A stretch of 39,452 bases of DNA from Acidovorax sp. CF316 (GCF_000276605.1 NZ_AKJX01000120.1:1-39452), one strand, 5' to 3'; positions 8,200 through 16,822 are shown, counted from the stretch's first letter. Notes: generated by a model from the sequence alone, not told the origin. Numbers and translations: made by a program.

Positions 8200-8736
8200 A
8201 TGCAATTCCATCCCGCCACGGTGCAATCGCGCGCCACCTCCCCGCTCGGCGCCGTGCGCCTGGCGGCATCGCCCCAAGGCCTGGTCGGCCTGTGGTTCGA
8301 CGGCCAGCGGCACCAGCCCACGCCCCTGCTCGATGGCCCCGGCGCCTGGCCCGAGGTGGCCGACCATTCCCTGATGCAGGAGGCCGCGGGCCAGTTGCAG
8401 CAGTTCCTGCGCAGCGAGCGCCGCGCGTTCGACCTGCCGCTGGACCTGTCGGGCGGCACCACGTTCCAGCAGGAAGTCTGGCGCGAGCTGCTGGCCATCG
8501 GCTGCGGCGCCACCGCCACCTATGGTGACCTGAGCCGCGGGCTGGGCCGGCCGCGCGCGGTGCGCGCCGTGGGGGCCGCCGTGGGGCGCAACCCGATCAG
8601 CGTGGTCGTGCCCTGCCACCGGGTGCTGGGTGCCGATGGCAGCCTGACCGGCTATGCCGGTGGCCTGGACCGCAAGGGCGCCTTGCTGGCCATAGAGGGC
8701 GAACGGCCCCGAACCCTGGATCTGCTGGCGGTCTGA
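8200..8736 (+). CDS. ogt: Methylated-DNA--protein-cysteine S-methyltransferase
   Basis: A 178-residue O6-alkylguanine-DNA alkyltransferase. It has the active-site motif VVPCHRVLG, with the methyl-acceptor Cys, the family segments TTFQQEVWRELLAIGCGATATYGDLS and RAVGAAVGRNPIS, and the C-terminal YAGGLDRKGALLAIEG. It removes methyl groups from O6-methylguanine or O4-methylthymine in a suicide reaction. A purine-rich GAGAGAGAG stretch precedes the ATG. It lies 49 bp after the Ada-AlkA gene on the same strand and supplies the transferase activity that the fusion lacks, so the pair would cover the functions that E. coli splits among Ada, Ogt and AlkA. Full length for the family. Confidence 0.95.
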   Translation: MQFHPATVQSRATSPLGAVRLAASPQGLVGLWFDGQRHQPTPLLDGPGAWPEVADHSLMQEAAGQLQQFLRSERRAFDLPLDLSGGTTFQQEVWRELLAIGCGATATYGDLSRGLGRPRAVRAVGAAVGRNPISVVVPCHRVLGADGSLTGYAGGLDRKGALLAIEGERPRTLDLLAV

Positions 8737-8886
8737 GGGGCTGGCAGGCCCGCGGCCACCAAGGGTCCATCATCGCGACGGGCCCCCTGTTGTCAATCGG
8801 GCTTGTCAGGACCCGCACCCCGGCACGGGAGCCCATGGATCGGCCCTAAACTCTGCGCATGGGCCTTGCGTCGGTTTTTCATCTGC

Positions 8887-8900
8887 TTACAAGCGTTACA
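8887..8900 (+). promoter_or_regulatory. Paired TTACA direct repeats upstream of the GGDEF/EAL gene
   Basis: Two TTACA elements at 8887-8891 and 8896-8900, nine bp apart, sit about 70 bp before the chosen start of the diguanylate cyclase/phosphodiesterase gene, in an otherwise unremarkable 234-bp gap (8737-8970). Half-sites one helical turn apart are typical of dimeric response-regulator sites. The assignment is tentative. Confidence 0.3.
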
Positions 8901-8970
8901 GCGCCGGTCTGGCCACGCGCTGCATGCGCAGCCCAGGATTTGCACGCACAGGGGGCCGGTCGCGGGCACC

Positions 8971-11900
8971 ATGGCGCATAACACCTTGCTGGCAGGCAGC
9001 CTGCTGTTGCTGCTGACCGTCCTGGGCCTGGCGCTGTTGCCACCCCGGGAGGTGCTGGCTCCTTCACGGCGCACCGAGTGGCTGGCCGGCCTGGCGGGGG
9101 GCCTGGTGTCGGCAGCCATGCTGGCCGTGCTCAACTTCCAGGCCAGCGGCACCGCCCTGGTGGCCTACCCCACGGCCACCGCCTTCGTGGCCATGTGCTT
9201 CGGCGTACGCGCCACCGCCCTCTGCGCCGGCCTGGCCTTTCTCGCCGCCACCTGGATCCAGGGCTCGCCCTCACTCGCCGGGGCGCTGGTCCTGGCGGGC
9301 GCCTGGGCCTGCGGGGCGCTGTGGCGGCAGGTGGCACTCCACCGGCACAAGCGCAGCTGGCCGGAGATGCTGGGCCTGGCGCTGAGTCTGCCGGTGGTGA
9401 GCGGCCTGGTTCTCACCGCAGTCAGTGCCCAGGCAGAGAGCCCGGATCTGGTGAGCTGGTGGGAAAACCTTCCCTGGCAGCATGGAACCGGCATCCTGGT
9501 ACTGGGGGGCTGCCGCCTGCTGCTGATCAGCAAGGCCCAGTCGATGGACGCGATGGAGTCGGCCCACCGGGCACTGGGCCAGCGTGAGCAACAGCTGCGC
9601 ATGGCGCTGGACTCCCTGAACGGCGGGCGCTGGGAATGGGACGTGGACACGCGCCAGTTCCGCTGTGAAGGCGGGTTCTATGCGCAGTTCGGCCTGGGCG
9701 ACGACGCGCTCAAGGCCCCTGGCCTGTGGCAGCGCTGGTACGACCTGCGCCACCCCGTCGACCGGGACCGCAATGCCGCCAGGCTCGCCCGCGCCATGGA
9801 TGGGCTCGAAGACACCTACGAGGCCGAGTTCCGCGTGCTCGATACCACCGGGCGCTGGCGCTGGCTCATGTCGCGCGGCATGGTGTCCTTGCGCGATGCC
9901 AGCGGCAAGCCGCTGCGCCTGATCGGCATGGACGTGGACATCTCCGCCCACCGCGAGGCCCAGCAGGCGCTGCGCGACTCCGAGGCCAAGTACACCTCGT
10001 TCTACCAGACGCTGCCCGATCCGGCGGGCATCAGCCGTATCTCGGACGGCCGCTACGTCGACGTGAACCCGGCTTTCTGCGAGATGTTCGGCCTGGCACA
10101 TGACCAGGTGGCGGGCCGTACCTCGACCGACCTCAGGATCTGGGCCAGCGACGAGGAGCGCCAGCGCCTGCTGGACACCTACCAGCGCCACGGCAAGGTG
10201 GACCGCCTGCCCCTGGTGGCGCAGCGGCGCGGCGTGCGCATCCCGGGGCTGATGTCGGCACGCTCCGTGCTTGTGGATGGTGAAAACTGTTTCGTCTTCG
10301 TTTTCCACGACATGACCGAAGCCCAACGCACCAGCGACGAACTGCGCGCCCTCAACAGCCTGCTGCAGCAGGCTGGCCGGCTGGCGCGCCTGGGCGCCTG
10401 GGAGGACGTGCGCGGCAAGGGCCTGGTCTACTGGTCGGACGTGTGCTTTGACATCCACGGCATGCCGCCCGGCTCGCCCCTGCCCACCGACTACATCGAC
10501 CGCATGGTGGCGCCCGCCTACCGCGAGACGCTGCGCAACCACTTTCGCGCCAGCATCCTTGATCGCGCCGAGTGGAGCCTGGAGCTGGAGGTGGTCCACG
10601 CCGATGGGCACCTGCTGTGGGTGCGCGCCCGGGGCGAGCCCGTCATCGAGAATGGCCGCGTGACGCGCGTGCGCGGGGTCATGCAGGACATCGACGAGGC
10701 CAAGCGGGCCACCGAGCGCCTGCGCCAGTCCGAAGAGCGCTTTTCGCGCATCTTCCAGCTCATGCCGTTTCCCATGGGCCTGTCGCGCCGCAGCGACGGG
10801 CAGTACCTGGACGTGAACCCGGCCTGGGAAACCTTGCTGGGCATACCGCGCGCCGAGGCCGTGGGCCGCACGGCGGTGCAACTGGGCATCTTCACCCAGG
10901 AGGAGCGCCAGCGGCTGATACAGGCTTTTGAACGGACCGACCCGCAGGCCAGCCACGAGGTGACGCTCAACGGCCGCCCCGGCACCCGGCTGACGGTGCT
11001 GCAGTCCATGCGCGCCATCGATTTCGACGGCGAGCCCTGCTGGCTGTTCTCGGTGCACGACATCACCGACCGCAAGCGCCAGGAAGAGCAGGTGCGCGAG
11101 CGCGAGGAACTGCTGTCGCTGACCATCTCTGCCGCTTCCCTGGGCCTGTGGGACTGGGACATGGAGCACGGCACCATCACCGGCGACAGCCGCTGGGCCT
11201 CCATGCAGGGCCGCACGCCAGGGCCCATCGCCCAGACCTCGGTGCGCTGGACCAGCGCAGTGGCGGCGGACGACATCGACCGCATCACGGCCGAAGTGGC
11301 GCGCCACGCGGCACGGCCCGCCACGCCGTTCGACGCCACCTGGAAGGTGCCCGCCCCCCACGAAGGCACGCGCTGGGTGCGCAACCTGGGCAAGATCGTG
11401 AGCTTCGGCGCGGGCGGCGAGCCCCTGCGCATGCTGGGCGTGGCGCTCGATGTGACGCCCCAGCGCGAGCAGGAGGTGCTGCTGCAGAAGCTGGCGCACT
11501 TCGATGCCCTCACCGGCCTGCCCAACCGCGTGCTGCTGGCACGCAGGCTGCAGGAGTGCCTGGACCAGGCGCGCGAGCGCGGCACCCAGCTCGGTGTGGG
11601 CTACCTCGACCTCGACGGCTTCAAGCCCGTGAACGACCGCCTGGGCCATGGCGCGGGCGACCGCCTGCTGGTGATGGTGGCAGGCCGGCTCTCGCGCGCC
11701 CTGCGTCCCGGCGACAGCGTGGCCCGCCTAGGGGGGGACGAGTTCGTGATGCTGCTGCCCGATCTGGCCGACACCGCCGAATGCGAACGCATGCTCTCCC
11801 GGGTGATGGAGAACATCTCCGCCCCCTACGCGCTGGACACCGAGCGCGTGGTCGTCACGGCCAGCATCGGCTACACCGTGTTCCCGCTGGACGAGGCCGA

Positions 11901-12810
11901 TGCCGACACCCTGCTGCGCCATGCCGACCAGGCCATGTACGCCGCCAAGCAGGCCGGGCGCAACCGCTTCCACCAGTTCGATGCCGCGCAGGAGCGGGCC
12001 CTGGTGGCGCAGCGCGAACAGGGCAAGCACCTGCAGGAGGCCATCGCCGGCGCTCAGTTCATCCTGCACCTGCAGCCCAAGGTGGACATGCGCAGCGGCG
12101 CCGTGGTGGGCGCCGAAGTCCTGGCCCGCTGGCAGCACCCCGAGCGCGGCCTGCTGCCGCCCGGGGCCTTCCTGCCGCTGCTGGAGGGCACCGAGCTCGA
12201 GATAGGTTTCGGCCAATGGGTGGTCGGCGCGGCCCTGGACCTTCTCCGCCGTCTGAACGGCCAGGGCCTGGTCCTGCCGCTGAGCATCAACATCTCGGCC
12301 CTGCACCTTCAGCACCCCGGCTTTGCCGACTGGATGGCCCAGATGCTGGCCGGGCGCCCCGACATCGATGCGCGCCAGGTCGAGATCGAGATCACCGAGA
12401 GCGCCGCGCTCTACGACATCAGCGCCGTGGCCGCCACGCTGACGCGCCTGCGCGAACTGGGCGTGAGCGTTGCGCTGGACGACTTCGGCACCGGCTATTC
12501 ATCGCTGACCTACCTGCGCCGCCTGCCCATGGACACGCTCAAGATCGACCAGAGCTTCGTGCACGGCATGATGGGCGACCCCGGCGACCTGGCCATCGTG
12601 CAGGGCGTGATCGGCCTGGCCCGCTCCTTCGGCTACCGTGTGATCGCCGAGGGGGTGGAAACCATCGAGCAAGGCCAGATGCTGCAGCAACTGGGCTGCG
12701 CCCAGGCCCAGGGCTATTGCATCGCCCGGCCCATGGCGCTGGAGGCGTTCGTGGAATGGGCCGGCCAGTGGCAGGCGCCCCCGGGTTGGCAGCGCCAGCG
12801 GCCGCACTGA
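8971..12810 (+). CDS. Membrane sensor with five PAS domains, GGDEF and EAL domains
   Basis: A 1279-residue c-di-GMP enzyme. Residues ~5-190 contain about six or seven hydrophobic membrane segments. Five PAS-like modules follow at ~205-330, 335-450, 465-575, 580-700 and 708-830; modules 2 and 4 share the pattern DGxYxDVNPA. A GGDEF domain (~835-1000) has an intact LGGDEF near residue 920 and an RxxD inhibitory site (RPGD) five residues before it. An EAL domain (~1010-1265) has EVL in place of EAL but keeps SINIS, EITESA, DDFGTGYSSL, KIDQSFV and AEGVET. Both synthesis and breakdown of c-di-GMP are therefore possible. The frame opens at 8803, but the ATG at 8971 directly precedes the first membrane segment. 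No histidine kinase domain is present. Confidence 0.92.
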   Translation: MAHNTLLAGSLLLLLTVLGLALLPPREVLAPSRRTEWLAGLAGGLVSAAMLAVLNFQASGTALVAYPTATAFVAMCFGVRATALCAGLAFLAATWIQGSPSLAGALVLAGAWACGALWRQVALHRHKRSWPEMLGLALSLPVVSGLVLTAVSAQAESPDLVSWWENLPWQHGTGILVLGGCRLLLISKAQSMDAMESAHRALGQREQQLRMALDSLNGGRWEWDVDTRQFRCEGGFYAQFGLGDDALKAPGLWQRWYDLRHPVDRDRNAARLARAMDGLEDTYEAEFRVLDTTGRWRWLMSRGMVSLRDASGKPLRLIGMDVDISAHREAQQALRDSEAKYTSFYQTLPDPAGISRISDGRYVDVNPAFCEMFGLAHDQVAGRTSTDLRIWASDEERQRLLDTYQRHGKVDRLPLVAQRRGVRIPGLMSARSVLVDGENCFVFVFHDMTEAQRTSDELRALNSLLQQAGRLARLGAWEDVRGKGLVYWSDVCFDIHGMPPGSPLPTDYIDRMVAPAYRETLRNHFRASILDRAEWSLELEVVHADGHLLWVRARGEPVIENGRVTRVRGVMQDIDEAKRATERLRQSEERFSRIFQLMPFPMGLSRRSDGQYLDVNPAWETLLGIPRAEAVGRTAVQLGIFTQEERQRLIQAFERTDPQASHEVTLNGRPGTRLTVLQSMRAIDFDGEPCWLFSVHDITDRKRQEEQVREREELLSLTISAASLGLWDWDMEHGTITGDSRWASMQGRTPGPIAQTSVRWTSAVAADDIDRITAEVARHAARPATPFDATWKVPAPHEGTRWVRNLGKIVSFGAGGEPLRMLGVALDVTPQREQEVLLQKLAHFDALTGLPNRVLLARRLQECLDQARERGTQLGVGYLDLDGFKPVNDRLGHGAGDRLLVMVAGRLSRALRPGDSVARLGGDEFVMLLPDLADTAECERMLSRVMENISAPYALDTERVVVTASIGYTVFPLDEADADTLLRHADQAMYAAKQAGRNRFHQFDAAQERALVAQREQGKHLQEAIAGAQFILHLQPKVDMRSGAVVGAEVLARWQHPERGLLPPGAFLPLLEGTELEIGFGQWVVGAALDLLRRLNGQGLVLPLSINISALHLQHPGFADWMAQMLAGRPDIDARQVEIEITESAALYDISAVAATLTRLRELGVSVALDDFGTGYSSLTYLRRLPMDTLKIDQSFVHGMMGDPGDLAIVQGVIGLARSFGYRVIAEGVETIEQGQMLQQLGCAQAQGYCIARPMALEAFVEWAGQWQAPPGWQRQRPH

Positions 12811-12910
12811 GCTGTCGCCACCGCACGCTGCACGGCGCCGCGCAACGCCCCAGGCAGCCAGGCCATCGGTGGCACACTGCGGCCCTTTGTTCTTCCATGC
12901 CTTGAGCGCC

Positions 12911-13411
12911 ATGCCCCTGGAAACCACCCTGCACTACCACCCCGACCTGGTCCGCCATGCCGTGTTTTGCTTCTGGCGCCGCTCGACGGGCCGGCGCACA
13001 CTGCTGGTCAGCGCGGCGCTGGCCATCTGGTTCGGGGTGCTGCTGGCGCGTGGCGACCGGTCCTGGCAGATCGGCGTCACCGGCGCGGCCGTGGCCATCA
13101 GCCTGCTGGTGTGCGCCAGCGTCTATGCCGTGCACCACCGCAATGCCATGGGCAAGCTGCGCGACATGGGCAACACGCCCCAGGCCACGCTGCGGGCAGA
13201 CCAGGACAGCTTCACGCTCGCCTCGCCAGCGGGCCTGGCCACCCTGCCCTGGAGCAGTGTGAAGCAGGTCTGGCAATTCGAGCGCGTCTGGCTGCTGCTG
13301 TTCTCGCCCGCCCAGTTCAGCACCCTGCCCGTGGCCGACCTGCCGCCCGAGATGCAGCACCTGATCGAGGCCAGCGTGCGCGCTGCCGGTGGCAAGGTCC
13401 ACCGGCTCTGA
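12911..13411 (+). CDS. YcxB-like membrane protein
   Basis: A 166-residue protein with two membrane segments (~30-47 and ~53-73) and a C-terminal YcxB-like domain, seen in LPWSSVKQVWQFERVWLLLFSP followed by LPPEMQHLIEASV. Members of this family have no defined function. The ATG at 12911 is used because the N-terminal pattern LHYHPDLVRHA is conserved in the family; the open frame extends to 12869. The gene follows the c-di-GMP gene by 100 bp on the same strand, with no clear terminator between. It converges on prpE with only 3 bp between the stop codons. Confidence 0.78.
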   Translation: MPLETTLHYHPDLVRHAVFCFWRRSTGRRTLLVSAALAIWFGVLLARGDRSWQIGVTGAAVAISLLVCASVYAVHHRNAMGKLRDMGNTPQATLRADQDSFTLASPAGLATLPWSSVKQVWQFERVWLLLFSPAQFSTLPVADLPPEMQHLIEASVRAAGGKVHRL

Positions 13412-13414
13412 ACG

Positions 13415-15307
13415 CTACCCCACCAACTCCCGCACCTGCTGCAGCGCGGCCGGGTCTTCCATGGTCGTCAGATCACCCGGGTCGCGGCGCTCGGCCACGG
13501 CCTGCAGGGCGCGGCGCAGCAGCTTGCCGCTGCGCGTCTTGGGCAGCACGGTGACGAAGTGCACGCGCGACGGCCGGGCCACGGCGCCGAGCTGCTGGTC
13601 CACGCGCTGCATGACCTCGCCCTCGAGCTTCAGGCGCGCAGCCGGGTCGTCGAGCCCGCTGGCGTCGCGCGCCACCGCGAAGGCCATGGCCACCTGGCCC
13701 TTGAGCGCATCGGCCACGCCCACCACCGCCACTTCGGCGATATTCGGGTGCGAGGCAATGCTCTCCTCGATCTCGCGCGTGCCCAGGCGGTGGCCTGCCA
13801 CGTTGATCACGTCGTCGGTGCGGCCCAGGATGAAGTGGTAGCCATCGGCATCGCGGATGCCCCAGTCGAAGGTGCTGTAGATCAGCTTGCCGGGGATGCT
13901 CTTCCAGTAGGTGTTGACGAAGCGTTCGTCGTCGCGCCACACGGTCTGCATGCAGCCGGGCGGCAGCGGCCCCTCGATGGCGACCACGCCCTTCTGGTGG
14001 GCACCGGTCAGCTCTTCGCCGGTCGATTCGTCGATCAGCTTCACGGCATAGCCGTACATGGCCTTGCCCGGGCTGCCGAAGCGTGTGGTCTGCGGCTCGA
14101 TGCCATTGGCCAGCGTGAGGATGGGCCAGCCGGTCTCGGTCTGCCAGTAGTTGTCGATGATGGGCACCTGCAGCGCATCGCTGATCCATTGCGCAGTGGG
14201 CTCGTCCAGCGGCTCGCCGGCCAGCCAAAGGGCCTTGAGGCTCGACACGTCGTACTTGCGCAACCAGCTCGCGTCCTGCTTCTTGAGCACGCGCACGGCC
14301 GTGGGCGCCGAGAACATGTGCGTGACCTGGTACTTCTCGACGATGCTCCACCACACGCCGGCATCGGGCCGGATCGGCAGGCCTTCGTACATGATGGTCG
14401 TCATGCCCGCGATCAGCGGGCCATAGACGATGTAGCTGTGCCCCACCACCCAGCCGATATCGCTGGTGGCAAAGTAGGTGTCACCGGGCTTCGCGTCGAA
14501 GATGTGCTGCATGCTGGCCGCCAGCGCCACCGCATAGCCACCCGTGTCGCGCTGCACGCCTTTGGGCTTGCCGGTGGTGCCGCTGGTGTACAGGGTGTAG
14601 CTCGGGTGGGTGGACTCCACCCATTCGCAGGGCACCACGGCAGCGAGGTGCTGCGCGCGCAGGGCCGCCCAATCGTGGTCACGGCCCGGGTGCAGCTGCA
14701 TGGGCGCCAGGCCCCGGTTGACCATGAGCACGGCTGCTGGCTTGTGGCGCGACTGGACGATGGCCTCGTCGAGAAGCGGCTTGTAGGGCACGACCTTGCC
14801 ACCGCGCGAACCGGCGTCGGCGCTGACCACGGCCACGGGCTCGGCGTCCTCGATGCGCGAGGCCAGCGAGCCCGAGGCAAAACCGCCGAACACCACCGAG
14901 TGCAGCGCACCGATGCGTGCGCAGGCCAGCATGGCAAACGCCGCCTCTGCCACCATCGGCATGTAGATCAGCACGCGGTCGCCCTTCTTCACCCCCAGGG
15001 AGAGCAGCACGGCGGCCATGCGCTGCACCTCGGCATGCAGCTCGGCAAAGCTGTAGCTGCGCTCGCTGTCGGTCTCGGTGGAAATGGCCACCAGCGCGGG
15101 CTGATCGGCGCGCTCGGCCAGGTGCCGGTCCACCGCGTTGTGGCACAGATTGGTGGTGCCGCCCACATACCAGCGCGCAAACGGCGGGTTGCTGTAGTCG
15201 CAGATCTGCTGCGGGGGCGTCTGCCAGTCGATGAGTTTCGCCTGCCCGGCCCAGAAGGCATCAGGCTGCTCGATGGAATGGCGGTAGAAATCTGCGTAGC
15301 GCGTCAT
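13415..15307 (-). CDS. prpE: Propionyl-CoA synthetase
   Basis: A 630-residue acyl-CoA synthetase activating propionate to propionyl-CoA through a propionyl-AMP intermediate. The P-loop YTSGTTGKPKGVQRD, the FATSDIGWVVGHSYIVYGPL block, the NYWQTETGWPI motif and the C-terminal SGK with Lys595, the residue acetylated in this enzyme class, are all present. YTSGTTGKPKGVQRDTGGYA and the length of 630 favour PrpE over acetyl-CoA synthetase (usually ~650). The ATG at 15307 has GGAG eight bases upstream. None of the methylcitrate genes prpB, prpC or prpD is adjacent, so it is a stand-alone copy here. An AT-rich repeat about 55 bp upstream probably contains its promoter. Confidence 0.93.
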   Translation of the reverse strand: MTRYADFYRHSIEQPDAFWAGQAKLIDWQTPPQQICDYSNPPFARWYVGGTTNLCHNAVDRHLAERADQPALVAISTETDSERSYSFAELHAEVQRMAAVLLSLGVKKGDRVLIYMPMVAEAAFAMLACARIGALHSVVFGGFASGSLASRIEDAEPVAVVSADAGSRGGKVVPYKPLLDEAIVQSRHKPAAVLMVNRGLAPMQLHPGRDHDWAALRAQHLAAVVPCEWVESTHPSYTLYTSGTTGKPKGVQRDTGGYAVALAASMQHIFDAKPGDTYFATSDIGWVVGHSYIVYGPLIAGMTTIMYEGLPIRPDAGVWWSIVEKYQVTHMFSAPTAVRVLKKQDASWLRKYDVSSLKALWLAGEPLDEPTAQWISDALQVPIIDNYWQTETGWPILTLANGIEPQTTRFGSPGKAMYGYAVKLIDESTGEELTGAHQKGVVAIEGPLPPGCMQTVWRDDERFVNTYWKSIPGKLIYSTFDWGIRDADGYHFILGRTDDVINVAGHRLGTREIEESIASHPNIAEVAVVGVADALKGQVAMAFAVARDASGLDDPAARLKLEGEVMQRVDQQLGAVARPSRVHFVTVLPKTRSGKLLRRALQAVAERRDPGDLTTMEDPAALQQVRELVG

Positions 15308-15358
15308 GGTGTGTCTCCAGCATCTCGTGTGCACTCCTCGGCCGGGGTGCATTTCTGA

Positions 15359-15374
15359 ATTCATAATTATTCAT
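15359..15374 (-). promoter_or_regulatory. prpE: AT-rich direct repeat in prpE promoter region
   Basis: ATGAAT occurs twice on the minus strand, ten bp apart (+ strand ATTCAT at 15359-15364 and 15369-15374), in an AT-rich island inside GC-rich DNA. It sits 52-67 bp before the prpE start, where a promoter or operator is expected. No strong -35 could be fixed. Confidence 0.4.
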
Positions 15375-15435
15375 GACGGGCTTGCTGGAAGCTGACTGGC
15401 GCCCTCGCCGTCGTCAGCCCCTGGGCGCCAGCAGT

Positions 15436-15867
15436 TCAGGCGGGCTGCAATGCAGCCACCTGATGCGCCAGATAGCTGACCACGGCCAGGGGACGCATGA
15501 ACACCTCGATGGCAGTCACACGGCCGTCGGCATCGAGCGTCAGCAGATCCACCCCGCGTGCCGTGTGGGGTCCCATCTGCCCTTCAAAAGGCAACGCCAC
15601 CTGGAGGCCGCCATCGCGCCACAGCGGCTCTCCGAAGCTGAACGCGCTGTAAAGGCCGATGGCCATGCACAGGATACCCGCCACCTGCGCGCCGCCCTCC
15701 AGGCCCTCGTGGCTGAGGGGCGAGTGCAATACGGCGTCAGGATGCAGAAGGCCTGCAGCCGCGCTGAAATCCCGCTGGCGGGCCATCTGGCGCCAGGTCT
15801 GTACCGTTGCCAAGGTGGAAGGCGCAATGGATTGGACAGCGGAAACGTGGGAAGAAGGGGTCTGCAT
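15436..15867 (-). CDS. SnoaL/NTF2-like protein
   Basis: A 143-residue protein with the cone-shaped NTF2/SnoaL pattern: an N-terminal helix pair with TWRQMARQRDFSAAAGLLHPDAVLHSP, then beta strands ending in GVDLLTLDADGRVTAIEVFMRPL. Such folds serve as small hydrolases, isomerases or ligand binders, and no catalytic set is clear here. The ATG at 15867 has an AGGAG site. It is divergent from an XRE-family regulator, with a 115-bp intergenic region holding two identical 11-bp repeats, which makes it a likely target of that regulator. Confidence 0.75.
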   Translation of the reverse strand: MQTPSSHVSAVQSIAPSTLATVQTWRQMARQRDFSAAAGLLHPDAVLHSPLSHEGLEGGAQVAGILCMAIGLYSAFSFGEPLWRDGGLQVALPFEGQMGPHTARGVDLLTLDADGRVTAIEVFMRPLAVVSYLAHQVAALQPA

Positions 15868-15906
15868 GGATGCTCCTGGTCAATGGTGAGGAGCCGATCT
15901 TCTGCA

Positions 15907-15941
15907 TCCCAGGTCATTGCATCAATCACCTCCCAGGTCAT
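15907..15941. promoter_or_regulatory. Two 11-bp direct repeats between divergent SnoaL and XRE genes
   Basis: TCCCAGGTCAT occurs at 15907-15917 and again exactly at 15931-15941, a 24-bp period, inside the 115-bp divergent promoter region. The placement suggests an operator bound on one DNA face by the adjacent XRE regulator. The repeats are seen directly; the binding partner is inferred. Confidence 0.55.
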
Positions 15942-15982
15942 AACCACGACGACTCGTGTGCCCGGTGTGCGACCATTGCCCC

Positions 15983-16822
15983 ATGCATTCACCCCGCACC
16001 GACGCCAGGTCCGCCCCTCCGAAAGCTGCCCCCGTAGGCCTGTTGCTCAAGGCGCTGCGCGAGCGCCAGCGCCTGAGCCAGATGGCGCTGGCGCTGCACA
16101 CGGGGGTGTCTCAGCGCCATTTGAGCTGCCTGGAGACCGGCAAGGCCCAACCCAGTCGCGCCATGCTGCTCGCGCTGCTGGATGCGCTGCGCACCCCGCT
16201 GGCCGAACGCAACCGCGCCCTGCTGGCCGCCGGCTTCGCACCGCACTACCCCTGCCGCGACTGGCAGGACGAGCATTTGGCTCCCGTGCGGGACACCCTG
16301 CGGGAGTTTCTGCGCGCACACGAACCGGCTCCGGCCATGCTGCTCGATGCCCAATGGAATGTGCTGGAGACCAATGCCGCAACGCCCGCTCTGATGCGGC
16401 TGATAGGGTTCACGCCTGCGGTGCGCCCAGGTGCCGCAACAATGAACATGCTCGAGCTGCTGCTCGGGCCCGACGGCTTGCTGCCATGGATCGTCAATGC
16501 TGCCGACATGGCATCGGCAGTGCTGCAGCGCGCCCAGGCGGAGGCAGCCCTCAACCCCGCGCTGGCAGAGCGCCTGCAGACCATGCCGATGGCCCGCATG
16601 ACCCTTCCAATACCCACAGGGCAGGTCCATGAACCTCCCGTGCTGCTGATGCAGTTGCGCTCCAGCGCGGGAGTGCTGCGCTTCATGTCGGCCTTCACCA
16701 CCCTGGCCTCGCCGCTCGACGTGACGCTGGAGTCGCTGCGCATGGACCACCTGCTACCGGCCGACGCGGACACCCGGCGCGCGCTGGAAAACGCGCTGGC
16801 AGCTACCGCGCCACCTACTTGA
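15983..16822 (+). CDS. XRE-family regulator with MmyB-like ligand-binding domain
   Basis: A 279-residue regulator. Residues ~18-75 form a Cro/C1-type helix-turn-helix, visible in LLKALRERQRLSQMALALHTGVSQRHLSCLETGKAQPSRAMLLALLDAL. Residues ~95-275 match the MmyB-like sensor domain, a PAS-like fold that binds fatty-acid-type ligands in characterised relatives: LLDAQWNVLETNAATPALMRL, then PVLLMQLRSSAGVLRFMSAFTTLASPLDVTLESLRMDHLLPAD. The ATG at 15983 is preferred over the upstream GTG at 15956 because the sequence before it is not family-like. It is divergent from the SnoaL-like gene, probably its target, and its 3' end overlaps the convergent isochorismatase gene by 8 bp. Confidence 0.87.
   Translation: MHSPRTDARSAPPKAAPVGLLLKALRERQRLSQMALALHTGVSQRHLSCLETGKAQPSRAMLLALLDALRTPLAERNRALLAAGFAPHYPCRDWQDEHLAPVRDTLREFLRAHEPAPAMLLDAQWNVLETNAATPALMRLIGFTPAVRPGAATMNMLELLLGPDGLLPWIVNAADMASAVLQRAQAEAALNPALAERLQTMPMARMTLPIPTGQVHEPPVLLMQLRSSAGVLRFMSAFTTLASPLDVTLESLRMDHLLPADADTRRALENALAATAPPT

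Noticed and set aside
9271-11649. 792-codon minus-strand open frame inside the c-di-GMP gene
   Set aside because: Repetitive His/Ala/Gln/Arg composition with no domain; the plus-strand frame has all PAS and GGDEF motifs.
13559-15358. 599-codon plus-strand open frame opposite prpE
   Set aside because: A codon-bias shadow of prpE with no recognisable domain.
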